The position numbers and the translations under genes are program-made. Below are positions 36,824-47,209 of a stretch of DNA of 64,000 bases, one piece after another. Source of the DNA: Tardiphaga sp. (GTDB lineage Bacteria > Pseudomonadota > Alphaproteobacteria > Rhizobiales > Xanthobacteraceae); contig JASBVG010000019.1 in the NCBI GenBank assembly GCA_030147505.1, positions 1-64,000 of the forward strand, read 5' to 3'. The notes under the pieces were generated by a model. That model did no database searches. It saw only the letters and a program-made list of their open reading frames with translations, and was not told where the DNA came from. Within the stretch, counting starts at the first letter, position 1, and each line of letters opens with the position of its first letter.

Positions 36824-38704
36824 ATGTCTGCAGTAGGGAAGACGAGCGACCAGACGGGAGGCGCGGCCAGGCATCCGCTGCGGCCGATTTCCTACGGCGA
36901 TCCAGCTGTCAGCGTGGAGCGCCATGCCGACGGCACCATCTATCTGCGCCCGGTCAATTCTATCGGCGACTATCCCACGCGGGTCACCGACTATCTGCAT
37001 CACTGGGCGAAAGAGACGCCGGACCGCGTTTTCATGGCCGAGCGCGGCGAAGGTGGTGGCTGGCGCGAAGTCACCTACGCGCAGATGCTGGATGCAGCGC
37101 GCCGCGTTGCGTCAGGCCTGCTGGCCCGCAATCTGTCGCCTGAGCGGCCGATCGTCATTCTGTCCGGCAATTCCGTCGATCATGCGTTGGTCGCGTTCGG
37201 CGCGCTTTATGCCGGCATTCCCTTCGTGCCGGTATCGCCGGCCTATTCGCTGGTGTCGAAGGATTACGGCAAGCTCAACTATCTGATGAAGCTGCTGACG
37301 CCCGGCCTCGTCTTCGTGGACGATGGCGATGCTTTCGCCGATGCGATCCGTCTCAATGTGCCTGCCGATGTCGAAGTCGTCGTCTCGAGCGGCGCGCTGG
37401 CCGATCGCCGCGTGACGACATTGTCGGAATTGCTGGCAACGCGGGAAGCAGCCGATCTTGATGCGGTCAATCAGGCGATCGGCCCCGATACGATCGCGAA
37501 GTTTCTGCTGACTTCGGGCTCGACCGGCAATCCCAAAGCGGTGATCAACACCCAGCGCATGATGTGCGCCAACCAGATCATGCTGCGCGACACGCTGGCG
37601 TTCCTGAAGGATGAGCCGCCGGTCATCATCGACTGGCTGCCATGGAATCATACCTTCGGCGGCAACCACAATATCGGGCTGACGCTGTTCAATGGCGGCT
37701 CGATGTATCTGGATGAAGGCAAGCCGACGCCGGCCGGCATCGCAGAGACGATCCGGAACCTGCGCGAAATCTCGCCGACGGTCTATTTCAACGTCCCCAA
37801 GGGCTACGAGTCGCTGCTGCCCTACCTGCGCGAGGATGTGCAACTTCGTGAAAAGTTCTTCTCGCGCCTGCATGCGATGTTCTTCTCGGGCGCGGCCCTT
37901 TCCACCTATGTCTGGAACAGTCTCGACGAACTCTCCGTGCAAACCACCGGCAAGCGCGTGCCGATGCTCACCGGCCTCGGCGCCACCGAGACCTCGCCCT
38001 TCTTCATGTGCGTGACGCCGCTCACCAGCCGCTCCGGCCATGTCGGCCTGCCCGTGCCCGGCAACGATGCCAAGCTGGTGCCGAACAATGGCAAGATGGA
38101 AGTGCGGGCCAAGGGCCCGAACGTCACGCCGGGCTACTGGCGCCAGCCCGATCTCACGGCGAAAGCGTTCGACGAGGAGGGTTACTATATTTTCGGCGAT
38201 GCGCTGAAAGCGGTCGATCCCCAGGACTTTGCGGCCGGTTTCGATTTCGACGGCCGCATTTCCGAGGACTTCAAGCTCGGCAGCGGCACCTGGGTCAGTG
38301 TCGGTCCGCTCCGTGCGCGCTTTGTCGGCACCTGCGCGCCGCTGGTGCGGGACGTGGTGATTGCCGGTATCAATCGCGATGAACTCGCGGCGCTGGTGAT
38401 CCTCGATCTCGATGGCTGCCGCGTCATCAATCCCGATCTGCCGCCCGGCGATCTTGCTGCAGCGGCGCATGACCCGATGGTCCGCGATGCCTTGCGCGAG
38501 CGGCTTGCCCGGTTCGTAGCCGGCGCCACCGGATCGTCCACGCGCATCGCCAGGGCGGTGCTGCTGGATATGCCGCTGTCCATCGACAAGGGCGAGGTCA
38601 CCGACAAGGGCTCGGTGAACCAGCGCGCGGTGCTGGAGCATCGGGCAGCGTTGATCGATCGGATCTACGTGGGCGATGCAGCGGCCGATGTGATTGCCGT
38701 CTAG
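36824..38704 (+). CDS. couB: Hydroxycinnamate (feruloyl/coumaroyl)-CoA synthetase, CouB-type
   Basis: 626-aa AMP-forming ligase. The P-loop KFLLTSGSTGNPKAVINT is near residue 225, then DWLPWNHTFGGNHNIGL and KGPNVTPGYWRQPDLT, ending DKGSVNQRAVLE. It activates p-coumarate or ferulate to the CoA ester. It is a paralogue of the ligase at 15053, with the same DW(M/L)PWNHT and C-terminal signatures. Its neighbours couA, the tar and cou transporters and the MarR regulator fix the pathway assignment. Confidence 0.9.
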   Translation: MSAVGKTSDQTGGAARHPLRPISYGDPAVSVERHADGTIYLRPVNSIGDYPTRVTDYLHHWAKETPDRVFMAERGEGGGWREVTYAQMLDAARRVASGLLARNLSPERPIVILSGNSVDHALVAFGALYAGIPFVPVSPAYSLVSKDYGKLNYLMKLLTPGLVFVDDGDAFADAIRLNVPADVEVVVSSGALADRRVTTLSELLATREAADLDAVNQAIGPDTIAKFLLTSGSTGNPKAVINTQRMMCANQIMLRDTLAFLKDEPPVIIDWLPWNHTFGGNHNIGLTLFNGGSMYLDEGKPTPAGIAETIRNLREISPTVYFNVPKGYESLLPYLREDVQLREKFFSRLHAMFFSGAALSTYVWNSLDELSVQTTGKRVPMLTGLGATETSPFFMCVTPLTSRSGHVGLPVPGNDAKLVPNNGKMEVRAKGPNVTPGYWRQPDLTAKAFDEEGYYIFGDALKAVDPQDFAAGFDFDGRISEDFKLGSGTWVSVGPLRARFVGTCAPLVRDVVIAGINRDELAALVILDLDGCRVINPDLPPGDLAAAAHDPMVRDALRERLARFVAGATGSSTRIARAVLLDMPLSIDKGEVTDKGSVNQRAVLEHRAALIDRIYVGDAAADVIAV

Positions 38705-38840
38705 CCGTTAAGCTTGCGGCGAAGCGCCGGCGGGGTGGGCCTTTACCGATCCCTCCCCACTGACCTAAAGAAGGGGCTGAAAGAACAGCCGGACTTTGAT
38801 TTAGCTGTCGATAATAAAGAACCTTGAGGGAGAGAAACCA

Positions 38841-39995
38841 ATGATCAAGCATCACTCGACGTGTGTCTTGGCGATCGCGGCCGTCGCCGCCTCGCTCGCC
38901 ATTGCCTTGCCTGCGCGCGCGCAGGAAGTCGTCGTCGGCATCACCACCTCCACCACCGGGCCGGCTGCGGCCCTCGGCATTCCCGAGCGCAATGCGCTGG
39001 AATTCGTGCCGAAGGAAATCGGCGGGGCGCAGCTCAAGATCATCGTGCTGGATGACGGCGGCGATCCGACCGCAGCCACAACCAATGCCCGCCGTTTCGT
39101 GACGGAATCCAAGGCTGACATCATCATGGGCTCGGCGGTGACGCCGACCAGCATCGCGGTCTCCAATGTGGCCAACGAGGCCGGCATCCCGCATTTCGCG
39201 CTGTCGCCGCTGCCAATCACGCCGGAACGCGCCAAGTGGTCGGTGGCGATGCCACAGCCGGTGCCGATTGTCGGCAAGGTGATGTACGATCACATGAAGG
39301 CGAAGGGCGTCAAGACCATCGGCTATATCGGCTATTCCGACAGCTATGGCGACCTGTGGTTCAACGATCTCAAGAACCAGGCGGTGCCGATGGGCATCAA
39401 GATCGCCGGCGAGGAACGTTTCGCGCGCCCGGATACGTCGGTCACCGGCCAGGTGCTGAAATTGATCGCCGCCAATCCTGACGCCATCCTGGTCGGCGCT
39501 TCCGGCACCGCCGCCGCGTTGCCGCAGACCGAACTGCGCGACAAGGGCTACAAGGGGCTGATCTACCAGACCCACGGCGCCGCCTCGATGGACTTCATCC
39601 GCATCGCCGGCAAGGCGGCAGAAGGCGTGCTGATGGCGTCCGGCCCCGTGATGTATCCGGAAGGCCAGCCGGACTCGGCGCTGACCAAGAAGCCGGGCAT
39701 GGCGCTCAATACGGCCTATGAGGCCAAGTATGGCCCCAACAGCCGCAGCCAGTTCGCCGGCCATGCCTATGACGCCTTCGAGGTGCTCAAGCGGGTGATC
39801 CCGACTGCGCTGAAGACTGCGAAGCCGGGGACGCCGGAGTTCCGCGAGGCAGTCCGTCAGGCGCTGCTCACCGAACGTGAGATCGCGGCAAGCCAGGGCG
39901 TCTACAACTTCACGGAAAAAGACCGCTACGGCCTCGACGAGCGTTCCCGCATCCTGCTCACGGTCAAGGACGGCAAATACGTCCTCGCGCAGTAA
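38841..39995 (+). CDS. Liv-type ABC transporter binding protein (CouP-like, copy 1)
   Basis: 384-aa periplasmic binding protein of the Leu/Ile/Val family, with a signal peptide ending near PARAQE. Core: VVGITTSTTGPAAALGIPERNALEF, LDDGGDPTAATTNARRFVTESKADIIMGS and GYKGLIYQTHGAASMDF. In R. palustris the corresponding CouP binds hydroxycinnamates with the CouSTU permease. It is followed by a strong terminator and a close paralogue. GAGGGAGAG precedes the start. Confidence 0.88.
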   Translation: MIKHHSTCVLAIAAVAASLAIALPARAQEVVVGITTSTTGPAAALGIPERNALEFVPKEIGGAQLKIIVLDDGGDPTAATTNARRFVTESKADIIMGSAVTPTSIAVSNVANEAGIPHFALSPLPITPERAKWSVAMPQPVPIVGKVMYDHMKAKGVKTIGYIGYSDSYGDLWFNDLKNQAVPMGIKIAGEERFARPDTSVTGQVLKLIAANPDAILVGASGTAAALPQTELRDKGYKGLIYQTHGAASMDFIRIAGKAAEGVLMASGPVMYPEGQPDSALTKKPGMALNTAYEAKYGPNSRSQFAGHAYDAFEVLKRVIPTALKTAKPGTPEFREAVRQALLTEREIAASQGVYNFTEKDRYGLDERSRILLTVKDGKYVLAQ

Positions 39996-40060
39996 TACCT
40001 TTGGTTGACGGGTACGCGGCGCCAAGCCGCTTTCCCTGCAGCGCAATATTGGCTAACCAG

Positions 40061-40090
40061 AGCCGGCCTTCACCCGAAGGCCGGCTTTTG
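40061..40090 (+). terminator. Rho-independent terminator after binding-protein copy 1
   Basis: AGCCGGCCTT (40061-40070), loop CACCCG, AAGGCCGGCT (40077-40086), followed by TTTTG. Perfect 10-bp stem with U-tract. Confidence 0.9.
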
Positions 40091-40191
40091 CCGTGCGCGC
40101 GCTGCCGCGCAAATCACCACCCGCATGCCGTCGGTCGGCCTGATGTGCCGCCGCAGCCGCTGCGTTCCCGTCCATCCAAGAAAGTCAAAAA

Positions 40192-41340
40192 ATGTCCAAG
40201 CTTCATCTGGCGATCGCGGCCGTCGCCGCTGCGCTGGCCGTTGCTTCCCCGGCGGAAGCCCAGAGCCCTGAAATCACCATTGGCGTCAGCCTGTCGACCA
40301 CCGGCCCGGCCGCCGCCCTCGGCGTGCCCGCGCGCAACGCGCTGGATTTCGTGCCGAAGGAGATCGGCGGCGTGCCGCTGAAACTGATCGTGCTCGACGA
40401 TGGCGGCGATCCGACTGCCGCGACCACCAATGCCCGCCGTTTCGTCACCGAATCCAAGGCCGACATCATCGTCGGCTCGTCGATCGTGCCGACCTCGATC
40501 GCGATTTCTGCGGTCGCCAATGAAGTTGGCGTGCCGCATTTCAGCCTGTCGCCGATGCCCTTCACCCCGGCGCGCGAGAAATGGTCGGTGGACATGCCGC
40601 AGCCGGTCGAGATCGTCGGCAAGGTTATGTACGATCACATGAAGGCCAATGGCGTGAAGACGGTCGGTTACATCGGTTATTCCGACAGCTACGGCGATCT
40701 GTGGTTCAACGACTTCAAGAACCAGACCGGTGGGCTTGGCATGAAGATGGTGGCCGACGAGCGCTTCGCCCGTCCGGATACCTCGATCACCGGCCAGGCG
40801 CTGAAGCTGATCGCCGCCAATCCCGACGCCATCCTGGTCGGCGCCGCCGGCACCGGCGCAGGCATGCCGCAGAGCGAGCTACGCGACCGCGGCTACAAGG
40901 GCCTGATCTACCAGACCCACGGTGCTGCTTCGTCGGACTTCATCCGCATCGCCGGCAAGGCAGCGGAAGGCGTGCTCATGGCAGCCGGTCCGGTGATGTA
41001 TCCGGAAGGCCAGCCGGATTCGGCGCTGACCAAGAAGCCGGGCATCGAGCTCAACACCGCCTATGAAGCCAAATACGGCGCCAACAGCCGCAGCCAGTTC
41101 GCCGGCCATTCCTACGATGTGTTCGAAGTGCTGAAACGCGTCGTGCCCGTGGCGCTGAAGACCGCCAAGCCCGGCACGCCGGAATTCCGCGATGCCATTC
41201 GCCAGGCGCTGCTCACCGAGCGTGAGATTCCTGCGTCGCAGGGCGTCTACAACTACACCGACAAGGACCGCAACGGCGTGGATGATCGCTCGCGCATCCT
41301 GCTGACGGTGAAGGACGGGAAATACGTTCCGGCAAAGTGA
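40192..41340 (+). CDS. Liv-type ABC transporter binding protein (CouP-like, copy 2)
   Basis: 382-aa close paralogue of the preceding gene, with a signal peptide ending near SPAEAQ and the same motif order (VSLSTTGPAAALGVPARNALDF, IYQTHGAASSDFIRIAGKAAEG). No good Shine-Dalgarno is seen before ATG 40192. It has its own terminator on each side, so the two copies are probably expressed from separate promoters and may bind different ligands (inference). Confidence 0.88.
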   Translation: MSKLHLAIAAVAAALAVASPAEAQSPEITIGVSLSTTGPAAALGVPARNALDFVPKEIGGVPLKLIVLDDGGDPTAATTNARRFVTESKADIIVGSSIVPTSIAISAVANEVGVPHFSLSPMPFTPAREKWSVDMPQPVEIVGKVMYDHMKANGVKTVGYIGYSDSYGDLWFNDFKNQTGGLGMKMVADERFARPDTSITGQALKLIAANPDAILVGAAGTGAGMPQSELRDRGYKGLIYQTHGAASSDFIRIAGKAAEGVLMAAGPVMYPEGQPDSALTKKPGIELNTAYEAKYGANSRSQFAGHSYDVFEVLKRVVPVALKTAKPGTPEFRDAIRQALLTEREIPASQGVYNYTDKDRNGVDDRSRILLTVKDGKYVPAK

Positions 41341-41361
41341 GGCGGAGCGCAGTTAAGAGAG

Positions 41362-41391
41362 AGCCGGCGGCCGCGAGGTCGCCGGCTTTTT
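41362..41391. terminator. Terminator between binding-protein copy 2 and the convergent livF-like gene
   Basis: AGCCGGCG (41362-41369) and CGCCGGCT (41380-41387) with a 10-nt loop and TTTTT on the plus strand. The minus-strand side has a CT-rich run, so it may act on both strands. Confidence 0.85.
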
Positions 41392-41408
41392 GTTGGCATC
41401 GCTAGGAG

Positions 41409-42136
<728 letters not shown>

Positions 42137-42140
<4 letters not shown>

Positions 42141-43909
42141 GCGACCGCTCCGAGATAGGCCTTGATGACGTCGGGATTGGTCTTGATCTCGGCGGGCGTG
42201 CCTTCCGCGATCTTGGTGCCGAAATCGAGCACCACGATGCGATCGGCGAGGTTCATGACGAAGCCCATGTCGTGTTCGACCAGCAGCACGGACATGCCGC
42301 CTTCGCGGAGCTGGCGCAGGAGGGCAGCAAGTTGCTGTTTCTCCATGTGGCGCAGACCGGCGGCGGGTTCATCCAGCAACAGCAGCATCGGATCGACGCA
42401 TAGCGCGCGGGCGATTTCGACGATGCGCTGCTGGCCGAGTGACAGGGAGCCAGCAAGCTGGTTCATCTGGTCGCCGAGGCCGACGCGCTCGATCTGCCTG
42501 GCGGCTTCCGCCAGGAGTTTTGCTTCGTCGGCGCGGTCGAGGCGAAGCATGCTGGCGATGGCGCCCGAGCTTCCGCGCAGATGCGCGCCGAGCGCGACGT
42601 TCTCCAGCACGGTCATGTCCGGCACCAGCTTCACGTGCTGGAAGGTGCGGGCGACGCCGAGCTTCACGACCTCCTGCGGCGGCGCGCCGGAGACGCTTTC
42701 GCCGCGCACGGTGACCTTGCCGGCAGTGGCCGGCAGCACGCCGGTGATGAGATTGAAGGTCGTGCTCTTGCCGGCGCCGTTGGGGCCGATCAGTGCGACG
42801 ATCTCGCGGCTCTTCACCTCGAAGGACACATCATTGACGGCGACCACGCCGCCGAACTGCTTGCGCGCTTTCTCGACCTGCAGCAGCACGCCATCGGCGG
42901 GGGCGCTCTCGGCGCGGCCGGGCAAAGCGTCTGCCGGGGCAGGGCGCTTGCCGGTGTCCCTGGCCGGCAGCAGCGAGATCACCCACGGCCACATGCCGGT
43001 CGGCGCGAGCTGCAGCAGCGCGACGAGCAGGATGCCGAACACGATCGCTTCGAGCTGGCCGCTGCCGCCGAACAAAATCGGCAAATAGCTCTGCAGTGCT
43101 TCCTTCAGGATGATCACCACGGCTGCGCCGAGCACGCCGCCCCACACGTAACCGGCGCCGCCGACCACGGCGATGAACAGATATTCGATGCCGAGATGGA
43201 CGCCGAACGGCGTCGGGTTCGCCGCGCGTTGGAAATGCGCATAGAGCCAGCCGGACAGGCCGGCCAGCACCGCAGCATAGACGAAGACGAGCAGTTTGGC
43301 GCGTGCCGTCTGCACGCCGAAGGCCTCGGCAGCGACATGGCCGCGGCGCAATGCGCGGATGGCGCGGCCGGTGCGGCTATCGAGCAGGTTCATCGACAGC
43401 AGCGCGCAGATGAAGACGGCGATCCAGATCGGGAAATAGATCGTACCGGGATCGAGCATTTTCCACGTGCCGATCGACAGCGGCGGAATGCCGGAAATGC
43501 CATCATTGCGGCCGAGGAATTCCAGCTTGCTGAACAGGTAGAACAGGCTGATGCCCCAGGCGATGGTGCCGAGCGGCAGATAGTGGCCCGACAAACGCAT
43601 GGTGATGATGCCGAGCAGCACCGCGGCGAAGCCAGCGACCAGCAATGATAGCGGCAGTGTCAGCCATGGCGACATGCCATAGGTCGTCGTCAGAACAGCT
43701 GTGGTGTAAGCGCCGAAGCCGCAGAAGGCAGCTTGGCCGAACGAGGTGAGGCCGCCGACACCGGTCAGCAGCACGAGGCCCATCGCGACCAGCGAAGCGA
43801 GGCCGATATTGTCGAGCAGCACGATCCAGAACGGCGGGATGCCCGGCACGAACGGGACCGCGGCCATCACGAGCGCGAAAGCGAAGATCGGGAGGAGACG
43901 CGACTGCAT
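42137..43909 (-). CDS. Fused ABC permease-ATPase (LivM-LivG type)
   Basis: 590 aa. Residues about 1-310 are a LivM permease with about 10 helices ([23 protein letters not shown] is the BPD signature). Residues about 340-590 are a LivG ATPase with Walker [32 protein letters not shown] and [10 protein letters not shown]. Fusion of the two subunits is a recognised but not universal Liv arrangement. ATG 43909 has AAGGA upstream. The TTG at 43918 is less likely. It overlaps neighbours by 4 bp or less. Confidence 0.92.
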
Positions 43910-43914
43910 GGCGC

Positions 43915-44973
43915 TCAATCCTTCTCTTCTTCGACCGCAGGCGCGGCCAGCGAGCGGAGTATCAGCACTGGAAGGATCAGCGTGAAGACGATGACCTCCT
44001 TGAAGTTGCTCGCATAGAAGGACGAGAATGCCTCAACACAGCCGACCAGGATCGCCGCGGCGGCCGTAATCGGATAGCTGACGAGCCCGCCGATGATGGC
44101 GGCGACGAAGCCCTTGAGGCCGATCAGGAAGCCTGTGTCGTAATAGAGCGTGGTGATCGGTACGATCAGGATGCCCGAGATCGCGCCGATAATCGAGGCG
44201 AGCAGGAAGGCGAGCTGACCCGATAGTGTGGTGCGGATGCCCGCAAGCCGGGCGCCGAGGCGGTTGACGGCGGTAGCACGTAGCGCCTTGCCGTAGAGCG
44301 TGTAACCGAAGAACAGCCACAGGCCGACGATCAGCGCGGCGGTGATCGCATAGACAGCGATGCTCTGGCCGGTGAAGCGCAGCGCGCCGATGGTGATGGC
44401 GTCGGTGGAGAGCGCTGGCCCGCGTTGGCCTTCAGCGCCGAAGAAGACGAGGCCGAAACCCTGCAGCGCCAAGTGGCAGCCCACCGAAGCGATCAGCAGC
44501 ACGAGCACCGAGGTATGGGCGATCGGCTGATAGGCGATGCGGTAGAGATAGAGACCGATGGCGGCGACGATCAGCAACGAGAGTGCGATGTTGACAGCGA
44601 TGTTGGATGGTTTGCCGGCGAATGCCAGCATCACGCCCCATATCGCCAGCGGGAATACGATGTTCACCGCCAGCGAGCGCAGCACGCGCTTCGCCTGCAA
44701 TGCGCGGCGGAAGGTGAACAGGTCGAAGGCGAAGGCGACGACGCCCATCGCCACTGCGAGCTTGATGGTTCCGGGCATCTGCCCAGCCGAGAGGCTGGCA
44801 TAGGTCAGCGCGCCGAAAGTGATGAACTCGCCCTGGGGGATCAGGATGACCCGCGTAACCGCGAAGACCAGCACCAAAGCCAGTCCAAGCAGCGCGTAGA
44901 TCGCGCCATTGGTGATGCCGTCCTGAAGCAGGAACAGCAAGATCGTCGTATTCAAGGCCGGACGCTCCCCCAT
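43915..44973 (-). CDS. ABC transporter permease, LivH-type
   Basis: About 352 aa with 8-9 hydrophobic helices: ITNGAIYALLGLALVLVFAVTRVILIPQGEF is the LivH N-terminal signature, and the C-terminus has GFVAAIIGGLVSYPITAAAAILVG. ATG 44973 is used. A TTG at 44955 preceded by GGGGGAG 9 nt upstream is also possible, and the ORF start at 45039 is not supported. First gene of the minus-strand transporter operon. Confidence 0.9.
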   Translation of the reverse strand: MGERPALNTTILLFLLQDGITNGAIYALLGLALVLVFAVTRVILIPQGEFITFGALTYASLSAGQMPGTIKLAVAMGVVAFAFDLFTFRRALQAKRVLRSLAVNIVFPLAIWGVMLAFAGKPSNIAVNIALSLLIVAAIGLYLYRIAYQPIAHTSVLVLLIASVGCHLALQGFGLVFFGAEGQRGPALSTDAITIGALRFTGQSIAVYAITAALIVGLWLFFGYTLYGKALRATAVNRLGARLAGIRTTLSGQLAFLLASIIGAISGILIVPITTLYYDTGFLIGLKGFVAAIIGGLVSYPITAAAAILVGCVEAFSSFYASNFKEVIVFTLILPVLILRSLAAPAVEEEKD

Positions 44974-45059
44974 ATTGCCTGCCGCGGCGGATACCACAGC
45001 GGCAGGACAATCAACAATGGCGGTTGAACCCGCTCTCACATTGGGTATATTTGATAACG

Positions 45060-45074
45060 ATTATTGGACATAAC
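45060..45074. promoter_or_regulatory. Candidate MarR (CouR) operator 3
   Basis: ATTATTGGACATAAC matches RTTAT-N5-ATAAY, in the gap between the divergent transporter operon and the MarR gene. An overlapping ATAA-CGA-TTAT palindrome is at 45054-45064. It would give autoregulation and transporter control. Confidence 0.55.
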
Positions 45075-45138
45075 TCAAGCCCAGCCGTGATCCGACCGGG
45101 TGTGACATCAAACCACCAGGTTTTGCGGAAGGCGAGCG

Positions 45139-45645
45139 ATGACGACCTCGAAAACCCAGCTTCAGCAATCTGCCAAGCCTGTCGAGCCGGTCGGCTTCGA
45201 TGAGGAGGGGGCTGCGCTGCAGATGGGCGAGCTCAGCGAGCTGCTGGGCTATGTGATCAAGCGCGCGCAGCTCAAGGTGTTCGACGACTTTCACCGCACC
45301 ATGGCGCCGCTACAGCTTTCGCCGGCGCAGTTTTCGGTTTTGCTGCTGCTGGACAAGAACCCCGGCCGTAATCAGACCGAGATCGCCAATACGCTGGGTA
45401 TCCTGCGGCCGAATTTCGTGTCGATGCTTGACGGGCTGGAGAGTCGCGATCTGCTGACCCGCATGCGTTCGTCGAGCGACCGACGTTCCCATGTGCTGAT
45501 GCTGACAGACAAGGGCCGTGCCACGCTGGCGCGCGCCAAGAAGCTGGTGGCAACGCGACATGAAGCGCGCTTGATCGAGCTGCTGGGGCCGGACGAGCAC
45601 AAGGCGTTGCTTGGGATGATGGCGAAGATCGCGGAGGAGTTTTGA
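45139..45645 (+). CDS. couR: MarR-family transcriptional regulator (CouR-like)
   Basis: 168 aa. A long N-terminal arm precedes the winged HTH: FSVLLLLDKNPGRNQTEIANTLGILRPNFVSMLDGLESRDLLTRMRSSSDRRSHVLMLTDKGRATL, in about residues 70-140. Its place at the end of the cou transporter cluster matches CouR of R. palustris, a repressor that releases DNA on binding p-coumaroyl-CoA. Three matching palindromes in the locus are its likely targets (inference). Confidence 0.87.
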   Translation: MTTSKTQLQQSAKPVEPVGFDEEGAALQMGELSELLGYVIKRAQLKVFDDFHRTMAPLQLSPAQFSVLLLLDKNPGRNQTEIANTLGILRPNFVSMLDGLESRDLLTRMRSSSDRRSHVLMLTDKGRATLARAKKLVATRHEARLIELLGPDEHKALLGMMAKIAEEF

Positions 45646-45664
45646 TAGCTCCGCTGCGCATGGT

Positions 45665-45841
45665 CTCCCTCCCTCAAGCCGCGAAGCGGCGCAGCGGGGA
45701 GGGTGGCGCGTAGCGCCGGGTGGGGTCTATCCCCACGTGACGTCGGAGTTTGTGGAAGCACCCCACCCGTCTCGAAGCTCGCTGAACGCTCGCTTCGATC
45801 CACCCTCCCCGCTGCGCCGCTTTGCGGCTTGGGGGAGGGAG
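45665..45841. repeat. Large inverted repeat flanking a unique spacer
   Basis: CTCCCTCCCTCAAGCCGC ... CAGCGGGGAGGGTGG at the left is mirrored by CCACCCTCCCCGCTG ... GCGGCTTGGGGGAGGGAG at the right. Each arm is about 45-50 bp and also holds its own hairpin. The spacer contains CACCCCACCCGTCTCGAAGC. It separates couR from the convergent glycerate kinase gene. The outer arms also occur as palindromic repeat units in related genomes. Confidence 0.75.
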
Positions 45842-45845
45842 AAGC

Positions 45846-47126
45846 TCACCCCACCAAAATCACCCGAACATCATTCACATTCGTCAGCGTCGGTCCGGTC
45901 TGCAGCAGATCGCCCGTTGCCGTGAAAAATGTCGTTGCGTCGTTGTTCTTCAGTGACGCGATCGGATCGAGCTTTTGCGCACGCATGGCCTCGAATGTCT
46001 TCGCATCAAGCAGAGCGCCGGCCGGATCGCTGGCACTTCCCGCGCCGCCGTCGGCGCCGTCGGTGTCTCCGGCGAGCGCGACGATGTCCGAAGTGTCTTT
46101 GAAGGCTTCGACCAGCGCCAGCGCGTATTCCTGATTAGGGCCACCGCGGCCATTGCCCGTCACAGTCACGGTGAGTTCACCACCGGAGAGGATCGCGAGC
46201 TTGCGGCCTTCGGCTTTCGCTTTCAGCGCCATCTTCGCGTGTTCGGCCGCAACCTCGCGGGCTTCGCCTTCGAGATCGGCGCCGAGATCGATGATCTCGT
46301 AGCCGGCATCGCGCGCCACCTGGATCGCGGCATCGAGCGATTCTTTCGGGCGGGCGATCAGCTTGAACGTTGCGCGCGCAAAAGACGGATCGTTCGGCTT
46401 CACGCTTTCATTGGCTGGGTCATCCAGCGCCGCACGCACGGCATCGTCCACCGCCAGCTTATATTTGGCGATGATCGCGCGGGCGTCGGCCAGCGTCGTC
46501 GTATCCGGCACGGTGGGACCGGAAGCGATCACCGCAGGATCGTCGTGTGGCACATCGGAAATCGCCAGCGAGAGAATCTCGGCCTTCTGCCCGGCGCGTG
46601 CGAGGCGCCCGCCCTTGATGCGGGAGAGGTGCTTGCGCACGGTGTTGATCTCGCCGATCACGGCTCCGGAGCGGAGCAAAGCGCGGTTGAGCTGCTGCTT
46701 CTGCTGGAACGTAATGCTGGCGACCGGAGCGGTCCAGTTGGCCGAGCCGCCGCCAGTGATCAGTACCAGTAGCAGATCGTCGGCCGTGGCCGTGGCGGCG
46801 AGCGCCAGCGTGTCATCGGCCCCCTTCATGCCGGCTTCGTCGGGCACGGGATGGCCGGCCTCAACCACACGGATGCGCCGGGTCGGGACGCCATGGCCGT
46901 GGCGGGTGGTGGCGATGCCGGTCAGGCGCTCCGGATCCAGCTTCAGCGTGTCGAGATAGTGCGCCTCGGCGGCGGCAGCCATGGCGGCAGCGCCCTTGCC
47001 GGCGGCGAGGCAGATGATGCGGCCCTTCGGCGGCGCCGGCAGGTGAGCGCTGAGAATGACGTCAGGATGCGCTGCAGCGACAGCGGCATCGAAAATGGCG
47101 CGGAGCAGGGGGCGTTTGTCGGTCAT
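45846..47126 (-). CDS. Glycerate 2-kinase, GckA/TtuD-type (MOFRL)
   Basis: 426 aa. The N-terminal DUF4147 domain includes GKGAAAMAAAAEAHYLD and the C-terminal MOFRL domain has LSGGELTVTVTGNGRGGPNQEYALALV, ALAGDTDGADGGAGS. It phosphorylates D-glycerate; older annotations call it hydroxypyruvate reductase. ATG 47126 is preferred to 47162 because the family starts near DKRPLLRAIFDAAV. It is preceded (in transcription) by a strong hairpin and by the binding-protein genes. Confidence 0.9.
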   Translation of the reverse strand: MTDKRPLLRAIFDAAVAAAHPDVILSAHLPAPPKGRIICLAAGKGAAAMAAAAEAHYLDTLKLDPERLTGIATTRHGHGVPTRRIRVVEAGHPVPDEAGMKGADDTLALAATATADDLLLVLITGGGSANWTAPVASITFQQKQQLNRALLRSGAVIGEINTVRKHLSRIKGGRLARAGQKAEILSLAISDVPHDDPAVIASGPTVPDTTTLADARAIIAKYKLAVDDAVRAALDDPANESVKPNDPSFARATFKLIARPKESLDAAIQVARDAGYEIIDLGADLEGEAREVAAEHAKMALKAKAEGRKLAILSGGELTVTVTGNGRGGPNQEYALALVEAFKDTSDIVALAGDTDGADGGAGSASDPAGALLDAKTFEAMRAQKLDPIASLKNNDATTFFTATGDLLQTGPTLTNVNDVRVILVG

Positions 47127-47170
47127 GGCAGGGGTTATGCCGGGCAATGAGGGATGCGGCAAGGGCGCTT

Positions 47171-47197
47171 CCCCTCTCCCGCGAAGCGGGAGAGGGG
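47171..47197 (-). terminator. Hairpin after the fifth tandem binding-protein gene
   Basis: CCCCTCTCCCGC (47171-47182), GAA loop, GCGGGAGAGGGG (47186-47197): perfect 12-bp stem. No U-tract is obvious, so it is a repeat-type hairpin or weak terminator between the SBP and glycerate kinase genes. Confidence 0.6.
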
Positions 47198-47209
47198 ACA
47201 GGCGCCGCC

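Noticed and set aside
37112..38641. Minus-strand ORF of 509 aa antisense to couB
   Set aside because: No recognisable domain. The plus strand encodes a complete ligase with all motifs.
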